From: Acinetobacter lwoffii
Lineage (GTDB): Bacteria; Pseudomonadota; Gammaproteobacteria; Pseudomonadales; Moraxellaceae
Reading direction: 5' to 3'
Assembly (NCBI RefSeq): GCF_002321025.1
Contig: NZ_DCLL01000063.1
Location: 1-11,040, forward strand
DNA: 11,040 bases
This document shows positions 1-7,063 of the stretch, one piece after another (the first letter of the stretch is position 1; every line of letters begins with the position of its first letter). Both the position numbers and the translations under genes were made by a program. The notes below the pieces were generated by a model. That model was not told the origin of the DNA. It did not search any database and worked only from the letters and a program-made list of their open reading frames with translations.

Positions 1-22
1 TCATAATCTCTTAATGATCTTT

Positions 23-45
23 CTTAAAACCTCATCAGTTTTAAG
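23..45 (-). other. Inverted repeat, possible leader hairpin
   Basis: CTTAAAAC and GTTTTAAG form perfect 8-bp arms around a 7-nt loop. The repeat lies about 50-70 nt downstream of the predicted minus-strand start site. There is no T-tract on either side, so it is not an intrinsic terminator. In an rRNA leader this is where a boxB-like hairpin of the antitermination site could lie, but I cannot identify a convincing boxA next to it. Confidence 0.35.
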
Positions 46-92
46 CTCCAACCCAATCATTTAACGTTTCGTTTCATGCATTGCGTTGGTGT

Positions 93-127
93 GCTGCGTA
101 TTCTATACAGTTTCAAAACGAGCGCAA
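93..127 (-). promoter_or_regulatory. Strong stable-RNA-type promoter firing out of the left edge
   Basis: On the minus strand a -35 TTGCGC (127-122) is followed after 16 bp by a -10 TAGAAT (105-100) and a GC-containing discriminator ACGCAGC (99-93). The DNA upstream of the -35 (about 128-185) is very rich in A and T runs, like an UP element. Together these resemble rRNA or tRNA promoters under stringent control. No protein gene starts between this promoter and the edge, so the product lies outside the window. An rRNA operon leader is my best inference. A tRNA or a protein gene with a long leader remains possible. Confidence 0.5.
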
Positions 128-275
128 GGGCTTTTCTTTAAAATATTCAAAAAAACCATTCATACGTTTATTTTTTAATCTGAAAGGCTATTTTTAACAC
201 TTTTTTTGCGCTTTTCTAGCTAATTCCACATGAAAATTTTAAGCAAATGTTAATTTTCTAGCCCTCATCTCATAA

Positions 276-304
276 AAAAAGATCACCTTTATAGTGATCT
301 TTTT
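276..304 (-). terminator. Intrinsic terminator of the DUF2057 gene
   Basis: An 11-bp stem, AAAAAGATCAC (276-286) against GTGATCTTTTT (294-304), encloses a 7-nt loop. Read on the minus strand it ends in a run of seven Ts. It lies 20 nt beyond the stop codon of the gene at 324-938. The A/T-rich lower stem would also allow some termination in the plus direction. Confidence 0.8.
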
Positions 305-323
305 GATTCTTCATCAAAATATT

Positions 324-938
324 TTAATTTGCCTGCTCAGCGAGCCAAGTCATAAATTTTTGACGCTCAGCTTTAGAAGCCTTCTGCCATAATTGAATCA
401 GCTGCTGATCATTCTGTTCTGCTGACTGAGTATATATAGCTGCCGGTTGATTAACTGCTGTCGCAGCTTGAGTTGTCATATCCACTTTTTTAGTCAACAC
501 ACGATTTCCAAACCATGGTTTCGCTGCATCTTTAGCGCCCGTCTGCTGGACTAAGAGCTGATTTTTTGCATCATATAGACCAATAATGGGCTGATCTTTA
601 TATTTTTGCGCTGCATCAAAATCTTTAGGCGCCTGAATGAGTGCTAAACGATAAGTTTCGCCATCTTTAAGGCTTGGTGTTTTTACCGTAACCACACCTG
701 ACTTTAAAATGTCATGTGAATTGTCTGAATGCTGGAAAAATTCGTTATAACGTACGCTGATCGCATTTACACCTGCATCCAAGCTATAAGTCTGATTAGA
801 ACGTAATAGACCTGAATTCACTTCCTGATCATTTACGGCAACAATTTTTATTTCTTCAGGTACTGTGACGGTTACTGCCGAAAAAACTGGTGTGCTAAAC
901 AGAAACACTGCTGCAGTTGCCGCAATACGTAAATCCAT
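324..938 (-). CDS. Exported DUF2057 (YccT-like) family protein
   Basis: This 204-residue protein starts with a Sec-type signal peptide of about 20 residues (a hydrophobic stretch ending in PVFSA), so it should be periplasmic. The mature part opens with VTVTVPEEIKIVAVNDQEV and a later segment giving YNEFFQ, the pattern of the DUF2057/YccT family. The biochemical role of that family is not firmly known; the E. coli member YccT has been linked to inhibition of curli formation. The AAAGGA ribosome binding site is only 1-2 nt from the ATG, which is unusually tight, but no better in-frame start exists because a TGA lies just upstream. The gene is monocistronic, with its own terminator and a promoter that looks PhoB-controlled. 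Family assignment is from recognition of the sequence pattern; function is not assigned. Confidence 0.8.
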   Translation of the reverse strand: MDLRIAATAAVFLFSTPVFSAVTVTVPEEIKIVAVNDQEVNSGLLRSNQTYSLDAGVNAISVRYNEFFQHSDNSHDILKSGVVTVKTPSLKDGETYRLALIQAPKDFDAAQKYKDQPIIGLYDAKNQLLVQQTGAKDAAKPWFGNRVLTKKVDMTTQAATAVNQPAAIYTQSAEQNDQQLIQLWQKASKAERQKFMTWLAEQAN

Positions 939-979
939 ATCCTTTACTCATTTTTGGTTGTTTATTAAAAATTAGCCGC

Positions 980-1013
980 ACTATGCCGCGTCTAAATGAC
1001 AATCTTATGACAA
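980..1013 (-). promoter_or_regulatory. Pho box and PhoB-type promoter of the DUF2057 gene
   Basis: On the minus strand TTGTCAT-AAGA-TTGTCAT (1013-996) is two identical 7-mers separated by 4 nt. This is the architecture of the PhoB box, consensus CTGTCAT-A(A/T)A(A/T)-CTGTCA(C/T), with 15 of 18 positions matching. Exactly 10 bp downstream lies CATAGT (985-980), a fair -10, and there is no normal -35. That is the spacing of E. coli phoA. The expected start is near 973, giving a leader of about 35 nt. Confidence 0.65.
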
Positions 1014-1033
1014 AGGCTGGAGCGATACAGCCT
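1014..1033. repeat. Small dyad beside the Pho box
   Basis: AGGCTG (1014-1019) and CAGCCT (1028-1033) are perfect 6-bp inverted arms with an 8-bp spacer. They directly abut the upstream side of the Pho box, where a second regulator could bind. At this length it could also be chance. Confidence 0.3.
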
Positions 1034-1095
1034 GTGTTCTTAGCATTTATTTGGCTAAATATACCCCATCATATCCAAATACAACTCTAAGACAT

Positions 1096-1125
1096 AAAAA
1101 AGAAGCATCAAAGTGCTTCTTTTTT
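1096..1125 (-). terminator. Intrinsic terminator of nitroreductase gene 1
   Basis: Twelve perfect base pairs, AAAAAAGAAGCA (1096-1107) against TGCTTCTTTTTT (1114-1125), enclose a 6-nt loop. Read on the minus strand it ends in a T run. It lies 16 nt past the stop of the gene at 1141-1734. The A/T arms are symmetric, so it may also block transcription from the other side. Confidence 0.8.
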
Positions 1126-1140
1126 ATGATCTAAAATCAT

Positions 1141-1734
1141 TTATGCAAAAGTCTTAAAGCGCTCTGCATCATCCATAAAGGTTTTTTCACCTGCAGGAGC
1201 TTCAATCGAACCAAATACCAGTTGAGCGCGAAGTTTCCAGTGAGATGGTATTTCGAAAGTTTGTGCGACTTCTTCATCAATAATTGGATTGTAGTGCTGC
1301 AATGAAGCACCGATATTTTTTTCTGCTAAAGCAGTCCAGGTTGCAAACTGTGCAATAGCGGAAGAATGCTCAGACCAGACCGGGAAGTTATCGGCATAGA
1401 GTGCGAATTGCTCCTGCATCGACTTCACCACATTCTGATCTTCATAAAACAGTGCGGTACCATAACCTGCAGCAAAAGCATTGATCTTGCTATTGGTTGA
1501 TTCAAATGCATCTGCTGAAACCAGATCACGTAAAGTTTCACGTACAATATGCCAGAAGGTATCATGTGATTGACCAAATAAAATCACCACACGCGAGGTT
1601 TGTGAGTTAAAAGATGACGGACTGTGCTTCACCGCATCTTTAATAATTTTCTCAATTTCTGCTTGATCCAGATCTACATTTTTTCCAATTGAATAAATGC
1701 TACGGCGTTGTTTGATTTGATCTAAAAATGCCAT
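1141..1734 (-). CDS. Nitroreductase family protein (Frm2-like), copy 1
   Basis: This 197-residue protein is cytosolic, with no signal or membrane segment. It follows the small FMN-dependent nitroreductase pattern of the Frm2-like subgroup. The N-terminal IKQRRSIYSIGK segment (about residues 7-18) supplies the arginines expected to bind the FMN phosphate. HSPSSFNSQTSR (about 37-48) is the flavin and dimer-contact loop, and NIGASLQHYNP (about 140-150) is the conserved C-terminal motif. Such enzymes reduce nitro or quinone-type compounds with NAD(P)H; the natural substrate is unknown here. The length is normal for the group. A ribosome binding site AGAGGTGA lies 5-6 nt from the ATG. The gene is downstream of, and on the same strand as, a clear paralogue 196 bp away; no strong terminator separates them, so partial co-transcription is possible. 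Confidence 0.85.
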   Translation of the reverse strand: MAFLDQIKQRRSIYSIGKNVDLDQAEIEKIIKDAVKHSPSSFNSQTSRVVILFGQSHDTFWHIVRETLRDLVSADAFESTNSKINAFAAGYGTALFYEDQNVVKSMQEQFALYADNFPVWSEHSSAIAQFATWTALAEKNIGASLQHYNPIIDEEVAQTFEIPSHWKLRAQLVFGSIEAPAGEKTFMDDAERFKTFA

Positions 1735-1786
1735 GAATTCACCTCTGTATATTTTGATTATTAAAAAATCGATAAAGTCATACTAC

Positions 1787-1799
1787 GTGCTTTAAGCAC
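1787..1799. promoter_or_regulatory. Possible operator dyad upstream of nitroreductase gene 1
   Basis: GTGCTT and AAGCAC flank a single central base to give a 13-bp near-palindrome, about 55 bp upstream of the start codon in the 196-bp gap between the paralogues. It could be a repressor site. No regulator gene is adjacent, and I could not place a confident -35/-10 pair around it. Confidence 0.25.
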
Positions 1800-1930
1800 C
1801 CAAGACAGGTGCATTTCGATAACAATGTGTTTTATTTATAGAACAATCAGATTTAGATCTGGGTAGCGTATTTGTATCTGATTTTATCCGCAGCTTCCAT
1901 GCTGTCACATATAAAGTTCTCTATAAACTT

Positions 1931-2620
1931 TTAATTAAATACTTTGAAACGTTGCTGATCCGGCTTTTGTAATTTTTCTTCTACTGTTTGTTCAATTGAT
2001 CCAAAGCAAAGTTGTGCTCGTAACAACCAGCTCTTTTCAATCTCAAAATGCTCAGCGACCCTTTCATCAATCAGTGGATTGTAGTGCTGTAAGGATGCCC
2101 CTAAACCAGAATCTGCCAGCGTCGTCCATACGGCAAATTGCGCCATACCGGAAGTTTGTTCCGACCACGCTGGAAAATCCTCACTATTTAATGGCATTTT
2201 CTTTTGCAATTGTTGAATCACGGCTTGATCTTCATAAAATAAAATCGTGCCATAGGCAGCAGCACATTGATTCAACTTAATTTCAACCCCTTCGTAAATA
2301 TGTGCCGGCATATGCTGACGCTGTACCTGTTTCACAATTTCCCAGAATTGATGATGATAATCTGCAAATAACACCACAATGCGCGTAGTTTGAGAGTCAT
2401 AAGCCGAAGGACAACTCCGCACTGCTTCCTGAATGATTTCGCTAAGATAAGCCTGACTAGAATGTACCCGCTTACCGAGTTGATCGATACTACGGCGCTT
2501 TTTCAATTGATCGACAAAAGTCAGTTCTAAATCATCATTCAGTTTGTTTTTTCTTGAAAATTTAAAATCTTTGGTGAGATCACTTGTTAATACCTGACCA
2601 ATTTTATTTAGCAATGCCAT
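1931..2620 (-). CDS. Nitroreductase family protein (Frm2-like), copy 2 with N-terminal extension
   Basis: This 229-residue protein is a paralogue of its downstream neighbour. They share the LKKRRSIDQLGK FMN-phosphate segment (about residues 39-50), the SCPSAYDSQTTR loop, the YGT-LFYEDQ segment and an almost identical GASLQHYNP-IDE-VA block. It differs by about 33 extra N-terminal residues, largely polar and Lys/Asp-rich, ahead of the conserved start of the domain. There is no internal Met in that extension, and a GGGGTAG ribosome binding site lies 6 nt from the ATG, so the long form is probably real. It is expected to be a cytosolic FMN-dependent NAD(P)H oxidoreductase of unknown substrate. 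No clear terminator follows it. Tandem duplication and divergence is the simplest origin. Confidence 0.83.
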   Translation of the reverse strand: MALLNKIGQVLTSDLTKDFKFSRKNKLNDDLELTFVDQLKKRRSIDQLGKRVHSSQAYLSEIIQEAVRSCPSAYDSQTTRIVVLFADYHHQFWEIVKQVQRQHMPAHIYEGVEIKLNQCAAAYGTILFYEDQAVIQQLQKKMPLNSEDFPAWSEQTSGMAQFAVWTTLADSGLGASLQHYNPLIDERVAEHFEIEKSWLLRAQLCFGSIEQTVEEKLQKPDQQRFKVFN

Positions 2621-2663
2621 TTTCTACCCCACAAAAAAACAAGCCAAATCAGCTTAGAGAATC

Positions 2664-2676
2664 CCCTACAATTATA
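2664..2676 (-). promoter_or_regulatory. Candidate -10 element for nitroreductase gene 2
   Basis: A perfect TATAAT lies on the minus strand at 2676-2671, about 50 bp upstream of the ATG, giving a leader near 44 nt. No good -35 lies 16-18 bp upstream, so the promoter may be weak or activator-dependent. It sits between the ftsY terminator and the gene, which argues for independent transcription. Confidence 0.45.
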
Positions 2677-2754
2677 AGGCCTTTATTAAAATGGGCAGAT
2701 TTAGTGGTGGTTTTGCTGTTGATTTTTACAACACTCAAACTAGCTAAAAACAAC

Positions 2755-2777
2755 AAACTCCGCACTTGGCGGAGTTT
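2755..2777 (-). terminator. Intrinsic terminator of ftsY
   Basis: A perfect 9-bp stem, AAACTCCGC (2755-2763) against GCGGAGTTT (2769-2777), has a 5-nt loop. On the minus strand it is followed by GTTGTTTTTAG, a T-rich tail. It starts 21 nt after the ftsY stop and should separate ftsY from the nitroreductase genes. Confidence 0.75.
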
Positions 2778-2798
2778 ATGTGAAGCATTGCGCATTAT

Positions 2799-3902
2799 TT
2801 ATTTTTCAGTTTCAAATAATGCAGCAACAAAAGATTTGGCAGAGAATGGACGCAGGTCATCAATTTTTTCACCCACACCAATAAAGCGAATCGGCACATG
2901 GGTACGACTGGCGATATTAAACAGTACCCCACCTTTGGCAGTACCATCAAGTTTGGTAATAGTTAAGCCCGTCAAGCCTACCGCCTCATCAAACATCTCG
3001 ACCTGATTAATGGCATTCTGGCCAGTACCGGCATCGACCACCAACATCACTTCATGTGGCGCAGTGGCATCAATTTTCTGCATGACACGTTTTACTTTGG
3101 TCAATTCCTGCATCAAATGACCTTTGTTATGCAAACGACCGGCTGTATCAGCAATTAATACATCTACACCTTTGGCACGCGCACTTTCAAAAGCATCAAA
3201 AATGACCGAAGCAGAATCTGCACCATGACCCTGAGCGACAACCGCAATATTATTACGCTCACCCCAGATCTGTAGCTGTTCAGTTGCAGCTGCACGGAAA
3301 GTATCGCCTGCTGCCAGCATGACAGTCTTACCTTCACCTTGTAAGCGTTTGGCCAGTTTGCCAATCGTGGTGGTTTTACCGACACCGTTTACACCCACCA
3401 CCAGAATCACATAAGGCGATTTATTCGGATCAATATGCAGCGGTTTTACCCGTGGTGCCAATAAAGCCACCAGTTCTTCCTGAAGTGCTTTATAGAGTGA
3501 ATGCGAGTAGATCAAATCACCACGTGCTGTACGTTCAGTCAGGTTAGCGATAATAGTCTTGGTTGCTTCCACGCCAATATCTGCCACCAGAAGCTGCTCT
3601 TCGACTTCTTCTAATAATTCATCATCAATTTCTTTACCACCGATCAGGATATTCACCATCCCATCGGCAAGGTTTTTACGGGTTTTGGTTAAACCCACTT
3701 TCATACGGCTAAAGAAGCCACCTTTCGCAGCAGAATCTTCATTTTCAGTTTCTGTTTCGACAGGTGCAGAAACTACAGCTGTTTCGCTTGGCGTTTCTAC
3801 GATAGGCACATTGACCGCAGGTAAGCTCGGTAATGTGACATCATCATCTCCGATATCAGCATCAATCAAAAATTTGTTTTGCCCATTAGATTGCTGTTGC
3901 AT
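2799..3902 (-). CDS. ftsY: Signal recognition particle receptor FtsY
   Basis: This 367-residue SRP GTPase docks ribosome-SRP complexes at the inner membrane for co-translational insertion of membrane proteins. Residues 1-60 are an acidic, low-complexity A domain (many Asp, Glu and Val-Glu-Thr repeats) expected to contact lipid and translocon. Residues from about 61 to 155 form the helical N domain. The G domain follows, with P-loop GVNGVGKT (170-177), the SRP-specific insertion box DTFRAAATEQL (200-210), DTAGR (252-256), TKLD (316-319) and the C-terminal GVGEKIDDL (342-350). All motifs are intact. AAGGA lies 6 nt before the ATG. The gene is divergent from the M16 pair, a neighbourhood also known from Pseudomonas. 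The ftsE-ftsX-rpoH genes that often follow ftsY are absent here. Confidence 0.97.
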   Translation of the reverse strand: MQQQSNGQNKFLIDADIGDDDVTLPSLPAVNVPIVETPSETAVVSAPVETETENEDSAAKGGFFSRMKVGLTKTRKNLADGMVNILIGGKEIDDELLEEVEEQLLVADIGVEATKTIIANLTERTARGDLIYSHSLYKALQEELVALLAPRVKPLHIDPNKSPYVILVVGVNGVGKTTTIGKLAKRLQGEGKTVMLAAGDTFRAAATEQLQIWGERNNIAVVAQGHGADSASVIFDAFESARAKGVDVLIADTAGRLHNKGHLMQELTKVKRVMQKIDATAPHEVMLVVDAGTGQNAINQVEMFDEAVGLTGLTITKLDGTAKGGVLFNIASRTHVPIRFIGVGEKIDDLRPFSAKSFVAALFETEK

Positions 3903-3931
3903 GCCGAATCCTTGAAAAGCATTGCGTTAAA

Positions 3932-3947
3932 AACCCAGATTCTACCA
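3932..3947 (-). promoter_or_regulatory. Extended -10 promoter of ftsY
   Basis: The minus strand carries TGG directly before TAGAAT (-10 at 3944-3939), the TGn extended -10 form, and the -35 region is poor. The expected start is near 3932, giving a leader of about 30 nt. It lies in the 200-bp divergent gap shared with the M16 genes. I could not place a confident plus-strand promoter in the same gap. Confidence 0.5.
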
Positions 3948-4069
3948 TAACTTGCCTGCTTTGCAGCTAGCAATGCAAATGCTGGACAAACATACCAAAA
4001 AGCTACAGCTCTCGGTTGCTTTCAAGCACACATTTATTAAAAATAACTCTAAATACAAATGCCTATTTC

Positions 4070-4082
4070 AGGAGATCTAGTG
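4070..4082 (+). promoter_or_regulatory. Strong ribosome binding site with an in-frame GTG
   Basis: AGGAG (4070-4074) stands 5 nt before GTG (4080), which is in frame with the M16 protein 39 bp ahead of the ATG that gives a normal signal peptide. The later ATG (4119) has only pyrimidine-rich DNA before it. The site therefore competes for the true start, and the choice decides the length of the signal sequence. Confidence 0.5.
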
Positions 4083-4118
4083 TTCATCACCTTTTTGACT
4101 ATCTCCTCTTTCTCGCGA

Positions 4119-5489
4119 ATGATCAAACAGACGCTTTATCCACTCGGCGCAGCAGTCTTGCTTAGCCTGAGTTTTAGCTCGGCTCAAGCACAAACCCGAA
4201 GCGAATTATCACGGACTACTTTTGAAACCACTTTAAGTAATGGTTTAAAAGTCATTATTCGGGAAGACCATCGTGCACCCATGGTGATGACACAAATCTG
4301 GTACAAAGTTGGCAGTAGCGATGAATCTGGAAATATTCTGGGGGTATCACATGCACTTGAACATATGATGTTCAAAGGCACCCATAAAGTTCCAAATGAC
4401 GAATTTACCCGCCTGAGCCGGATTTATGGCGGCAGCATCAATGCGGCTACCTTTACCAATTACACCAATTATTATCAGCTCTATCCTAAGGCCTATTTTC
4501 CTATGGCCTTGGAACTTGAGTCTGATCGGATGAGTAATTTACTGCTGCGACAGCAGGACTTCGAGCCAGAAATTAAAGTCGTCATGGAAGAACGGCGCCA
4601 GCGTACCGATGACAATCCGCGGGCGCAAGCCTTTGAACGGTTTAAATGGATCAGTTATCCGACCAGCCACTACCGTCAGCCGGTGATTGGACACATGAAA
4701 ACTCTGAATAATATTCAGTTGAATGATGTCAAAAAATGGTACCGGGACTGGTACAGTCCGAATAATGCCATTCTGGTGATTGTTGGAAATATCGAATCTG
4801 AAGCTGCTTTGACTCAGGTACAAAAATATTTTGCTGACATTCCCGCACGCCCAACCCCAGCGCGCAATGACGTACTGGAGTTTGAGCGTTTGGGTTATCG
4901 CCATATGGAGATTAATAGCAATGTTCAGGTGCCCAATCTGTACATGACCTGGAATGTAAAATCCCTCAGCACTGCCAAAAACCCCCAAGATGCTTATGCA
5001 TTGACCATTATTCGCAGTCTTTTGGACAGTGGCATTTCTTCTCGCCTGCAAGACCGTTTGGTACGTGATCGTAAAATTCTGACCTCTGTCAGCGTTTCTT
5101 ATGATCCCTATAATCGCGGCGACAGCCTGTTTGGTATTTCTGCCTTACCTGCGCCGGGCATATCTTTGCAAGAAGCACAACAAGCAATTCAGGATGAAGT
5201 GGATTTACTTAAAACCACCGCAATGACCCAACAGGAAGTGGATCGTATCAGTACCCGCTTTATTTCCAATTTGATTTATAGCCAGGATGATATTGCCGGC
5301 CAAGCCAAAATGATTGGCAATCTGGAGGTCAATGGCTTGAGTTATCGCCTGATGGATGAATTACCGAAACACTTTGAAAGTGTCAGTGTTCAGGATGTCC
5401 AGCGCGTCGCCAACGCCTATTTTGTGCGTGAAAATCTCAGCACGCTTTATCTCTCACCTGAACAAAACACCCAGCAACGGGGATTATAA
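4119..5489 (+). CDS. Periplasmic M16B zinc peptidase, catalytic subunit
   Basis: From the ATG at 4119 this is a 456-residue protein with a classical signal peptide (basic MIKQ, hydrophobic core, cleavage after AQA, about residue 24). The zinc motif HALEH is at residues 78-82, the catalytic Glu being 81, and the third ligand lies in VMEERR about 75 residues further (Glu 157 or 158). Two M16 domain halves are present. The C-terminal half reads RKILT (318-322) where active two-subunit enzymes carry R...Y, so the substrate-side tyrosine is missing and is presumably supplied by the partner encoded next. In-frame alternatives are GTG 4080 (best ribosome binding site) and ATG 4059. The stop overlaps the next ATG. 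Inferred role: degradation or maturation of peptides in the periplasm; substrate unknown. Confidence 0.88.
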   Translation: MIKQTLYPLGAAVLLSLSFSSAQAQTRSELSRTTFETTLSNGLKVIIREDHRAPMVMTQIWYKVGSSDESGNILGVSHALEHMMFKGTHKVPNDEFTRLSRIYGGSINAATFTNYTNYYQLYPKAYFPMALELESDRMSNLLLRQQDFEPEIKVVMEERRQRTDDNPRAQAFERFKWISYPTSHYRQPVIGHMKTLNNIQLNDVKKWYRDWYSPNNAILVIVGNIESEAALTQVQKYFADIPARPTPARNDVLEFERLGYRHMEINSNVQVPNLYMTWNVKSLSTAKNPQDAYALTIIRSLLDSGISSRLQDRLVRDRKILTSVSVSYDPYNRGDSLFGISALPAPGISLQEAQQAIQDEVDLLKTTAMTQQEVDRISTRFISNLIYSQDDIAGQAKMIGNLEVNGLSYRLMDELPKHFESVSVQDVQRVANAYFVRENLSTLYLSPEQNTQQRGL

Positions 5490-7063
5490 TGCTTCAACTT
5501 CGTCCATTTTTGCTTATTTCAATTTTAAGTCTTAGCTCGGCTACCCATGCAGAAAACTATCTGGATCCTCAACCTGACCAAAATGATAATCCAAGTCAGT
5601 TACAGTCTATCCCCTTGCTACAAAGCTTAAAAAATATTAATCAGCAACGGGGTTTTCAGGCGCCTTATATTCATGACCTGAACAATCGCTACAAAGTACG
5701 TACACTATTTGTTGAAACGCAGGATCTTCCCATGGTAGATATCCAGCTGACCTTTAATGCCGGTTCGGCCCGTGATCAGGAAATTACCAAAGGTCTATAT
5801 GGCCTATCCAATATGGCAGCCAAGTTGATGCGTGAAGGAACCGACAAATATAGCGCCAATCAGGTGGCGGAAGTTTTTGACCAAACCGGAGCACAATTCA
5901 GCGTACAAGCCTATCGGGACATGTTTGTGGTTCGTCTGCGTACGCTTTCAGACCCGGAAAAACTGGAACCCGCATTGGGCATGCTGATGGAGGTTCTCAA
6001 GAATGCATCATTTAAACCATCCAGCATTAATCTGGCTTTAAGCAATACCCAAGTGGGACAAAAACAGCTGCAGGAAAATCCAAGCCGACTCATGGATATC
6101 CGTTTTTATCGCGCTTTATATGGTCAGCACCCTTATGCAGAACCAATCAGCGGCACCCAAGGCAGCACCAAGAAAATTAATGCAGAATTATTGAAAAAAT
6201 TTCGTGATCAGTTTTTGGTGGCGCAAAATATGAATATTGCCATTACTGGCAAACTCAGCCCGAAACAGGCACTCGAACTGTCTGAACGAATTGCCGGCAA
6301 CTTACCTCAAGGGCAAAAAGCAGAAGCATTGCCACAGCCTGAAATTCAATCTGGTTTTGAAGTGGTACATCTACCCTATAACTCGTCTCAGGCGCATGTC
6401 ACCTTTGGGCATTTAGGCCCAACCCGCTTTACTGAAGATAAACTGGCTTTAGAAGTCGCCAATCGCATGTTTGGCGGTAGCGGATTTAATGCAGTATTGA
6501 TGCAGGAACTACGGGTGAAACGTGGTTTTACTTATGGCGCTTATAGTTCATTGAGCTTTAGTCAGGCACCCGGCGTATTCAGCTTTAAGTATTCCACGCG
6601 TCAGGATCAACTGCTAGACAGCATTCAGGTCGCACATCAAGCATTTATCCACTTTGTCAGCCAACCTATTGATACTCAGCGTCTGGAAGAAACCAAAGCA
6701 GGCATGTTACGTGCTTTTCCTAATAATTACAGCAGTAATGCCACCATTAATGCCCAGCTAGGCAATATGGGTTTTTATAGTGAGCAAACTGATTATTTAT
6801 CCAGTTATCCAGAACGCTTGGCTAAAATCACAGCGGCAGATGTACAAAATGCAGTGCGCAAGCATTTTCATCCTGATCACTTAACCCTAGTCGTCGTCAA
6901 CAAAGAACTGGATCAAAATGCCTTGAAAATGCGTTTGGAGCGAAATTTAATGGATGCCAATTATTACTTACCAACAAACCCTATGCCTAAGGCATCTCCA
7001 CAGAGACCGGCGGAAGCTGACGTGCCCGAAGTGATTCCTGCTGATAAGCCTGCATCAATTTAA
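5489..7063 (+). CDS. Periplasmic M16B protein, non-catalytic partner subunit
   Basis: This 524-residue protein has a signal peptide of about 21 residues (ending ATHA). It aligns to its neighbour around the metal site, but GVSHALEHMMFKGT is replaced by GLSNMAAKLMREGT (105-118), so both His and the catalytic Glu are gone. It retains RGFTY (345-349), the R...Y motif of the C-terminal half that positions substrate in M16 enzymes. Family knowledge: bacterial M16B enzymes can be heterodimers of one HxxEH subunit and one R/Y subunit, as in Sphingomonas sp. A1. The start overlaps the upstream stop as TAATG, so translation is coupled and a 1:1 complex is likely. The last 25 or so residues are Pro/Ala-rich and overlap a convergent small gene. 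Confidence 0.88.
   Translation: MLQLRPFLLISILSLSSATHAENYLDPQPDQNDNPSQLQSIPLLQSLKNINQQRGFQAPYIHDLNNRYKVRTLFVETQDLPMVDIQLTFNAGSARDQEITKGLYGLSNMAAKLMREGTDKYSANQVAEVFDQTGAQFSVQAYRDMFVVRLRTLSDPEKLEPALGMLMEVLKNASFKPSSINLALSNTQVGQKQLQENPSRLMDIRFYRALYGQHPYAEPISGTQGSTKKINAELLKKFRDQFLVAQNMNIAITGKLSPKQALELSERIAGNLPQGQKAEALPQPEIQSGFEVVHLPYNSSQAHVTFGHLGPTRFTEDKLALEVANRMFGGSGFNAVLMQELRVKRGFTYGAYSSLSFSQAPGVFSFKYSTRQDQLLDSIQVAHQAFIHFVSQPIDTQRLEETKAGMLRAFPNNYSSNATINAQLGNMGFYSEQTDYLSSYPERLAKITAADVQNAVRKHFHPDHLTLVVVNKELDQNALKMRLERNLMDANYYLPTNPMPKASPQRPAEADVPEVIPADKPASI

Larger units (their letters stand above)
1..272. other. Intergenic region without a protein gene
   Basis: No reading frame here has a plausible ribosome binding site, length or protein-like composition. 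The stretch is AT-rich and holds the leftward promoter at 93-127 and the small hairpin at 23-45. A short motif TTTTCTAGC occurs twice (around 213-221 and 254-262) with no visible role. I see nothing else. Confidence 0.6.

Noticed and set aside
1..60. A 19-codon minus-strand reading frame ending exactly at the left edge
   Set aside because: It has no ribosome binding site and the length is within chance. It lies in what looks like an untranslated RNA leader.
232..258. AT-rich hairpin GAAAATT...AATTTTC left of the DUF2057 terminator
   Set aside because: It needs a bulge, consists almost only of A-T pairs, and lies past an already strong terminator.
1908..1919. CATATAAAGTTC here and again at 8328-8339
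   Set aside because: A 12-bp AT-rich match shared by two unrelated intergenic positions is not enough to call a regulon motif.
3559..3915. Open frame antisense to the ftsY N-terminal region
   Set aside because: It is a shadow of the low-complexity acidic region of FtsY, with Ser/Thr-rich nonsense composition.
4539..5051. Long open frame antisense to the M16 catalytic subunit
   Set aside because: It lies wholly inside a well-supported gene, has no ribosome binding site, and its protein shows no domain-like pattern.
5472..5651. CAGCAACGGGG repeated near the end of one M16 gene and near the start of the next
   Set aside because: Both copies encode Gln-Gln-Arg-Gly in frame, but 11 bp shared in related coding DNA is weak and has no structural consequence.
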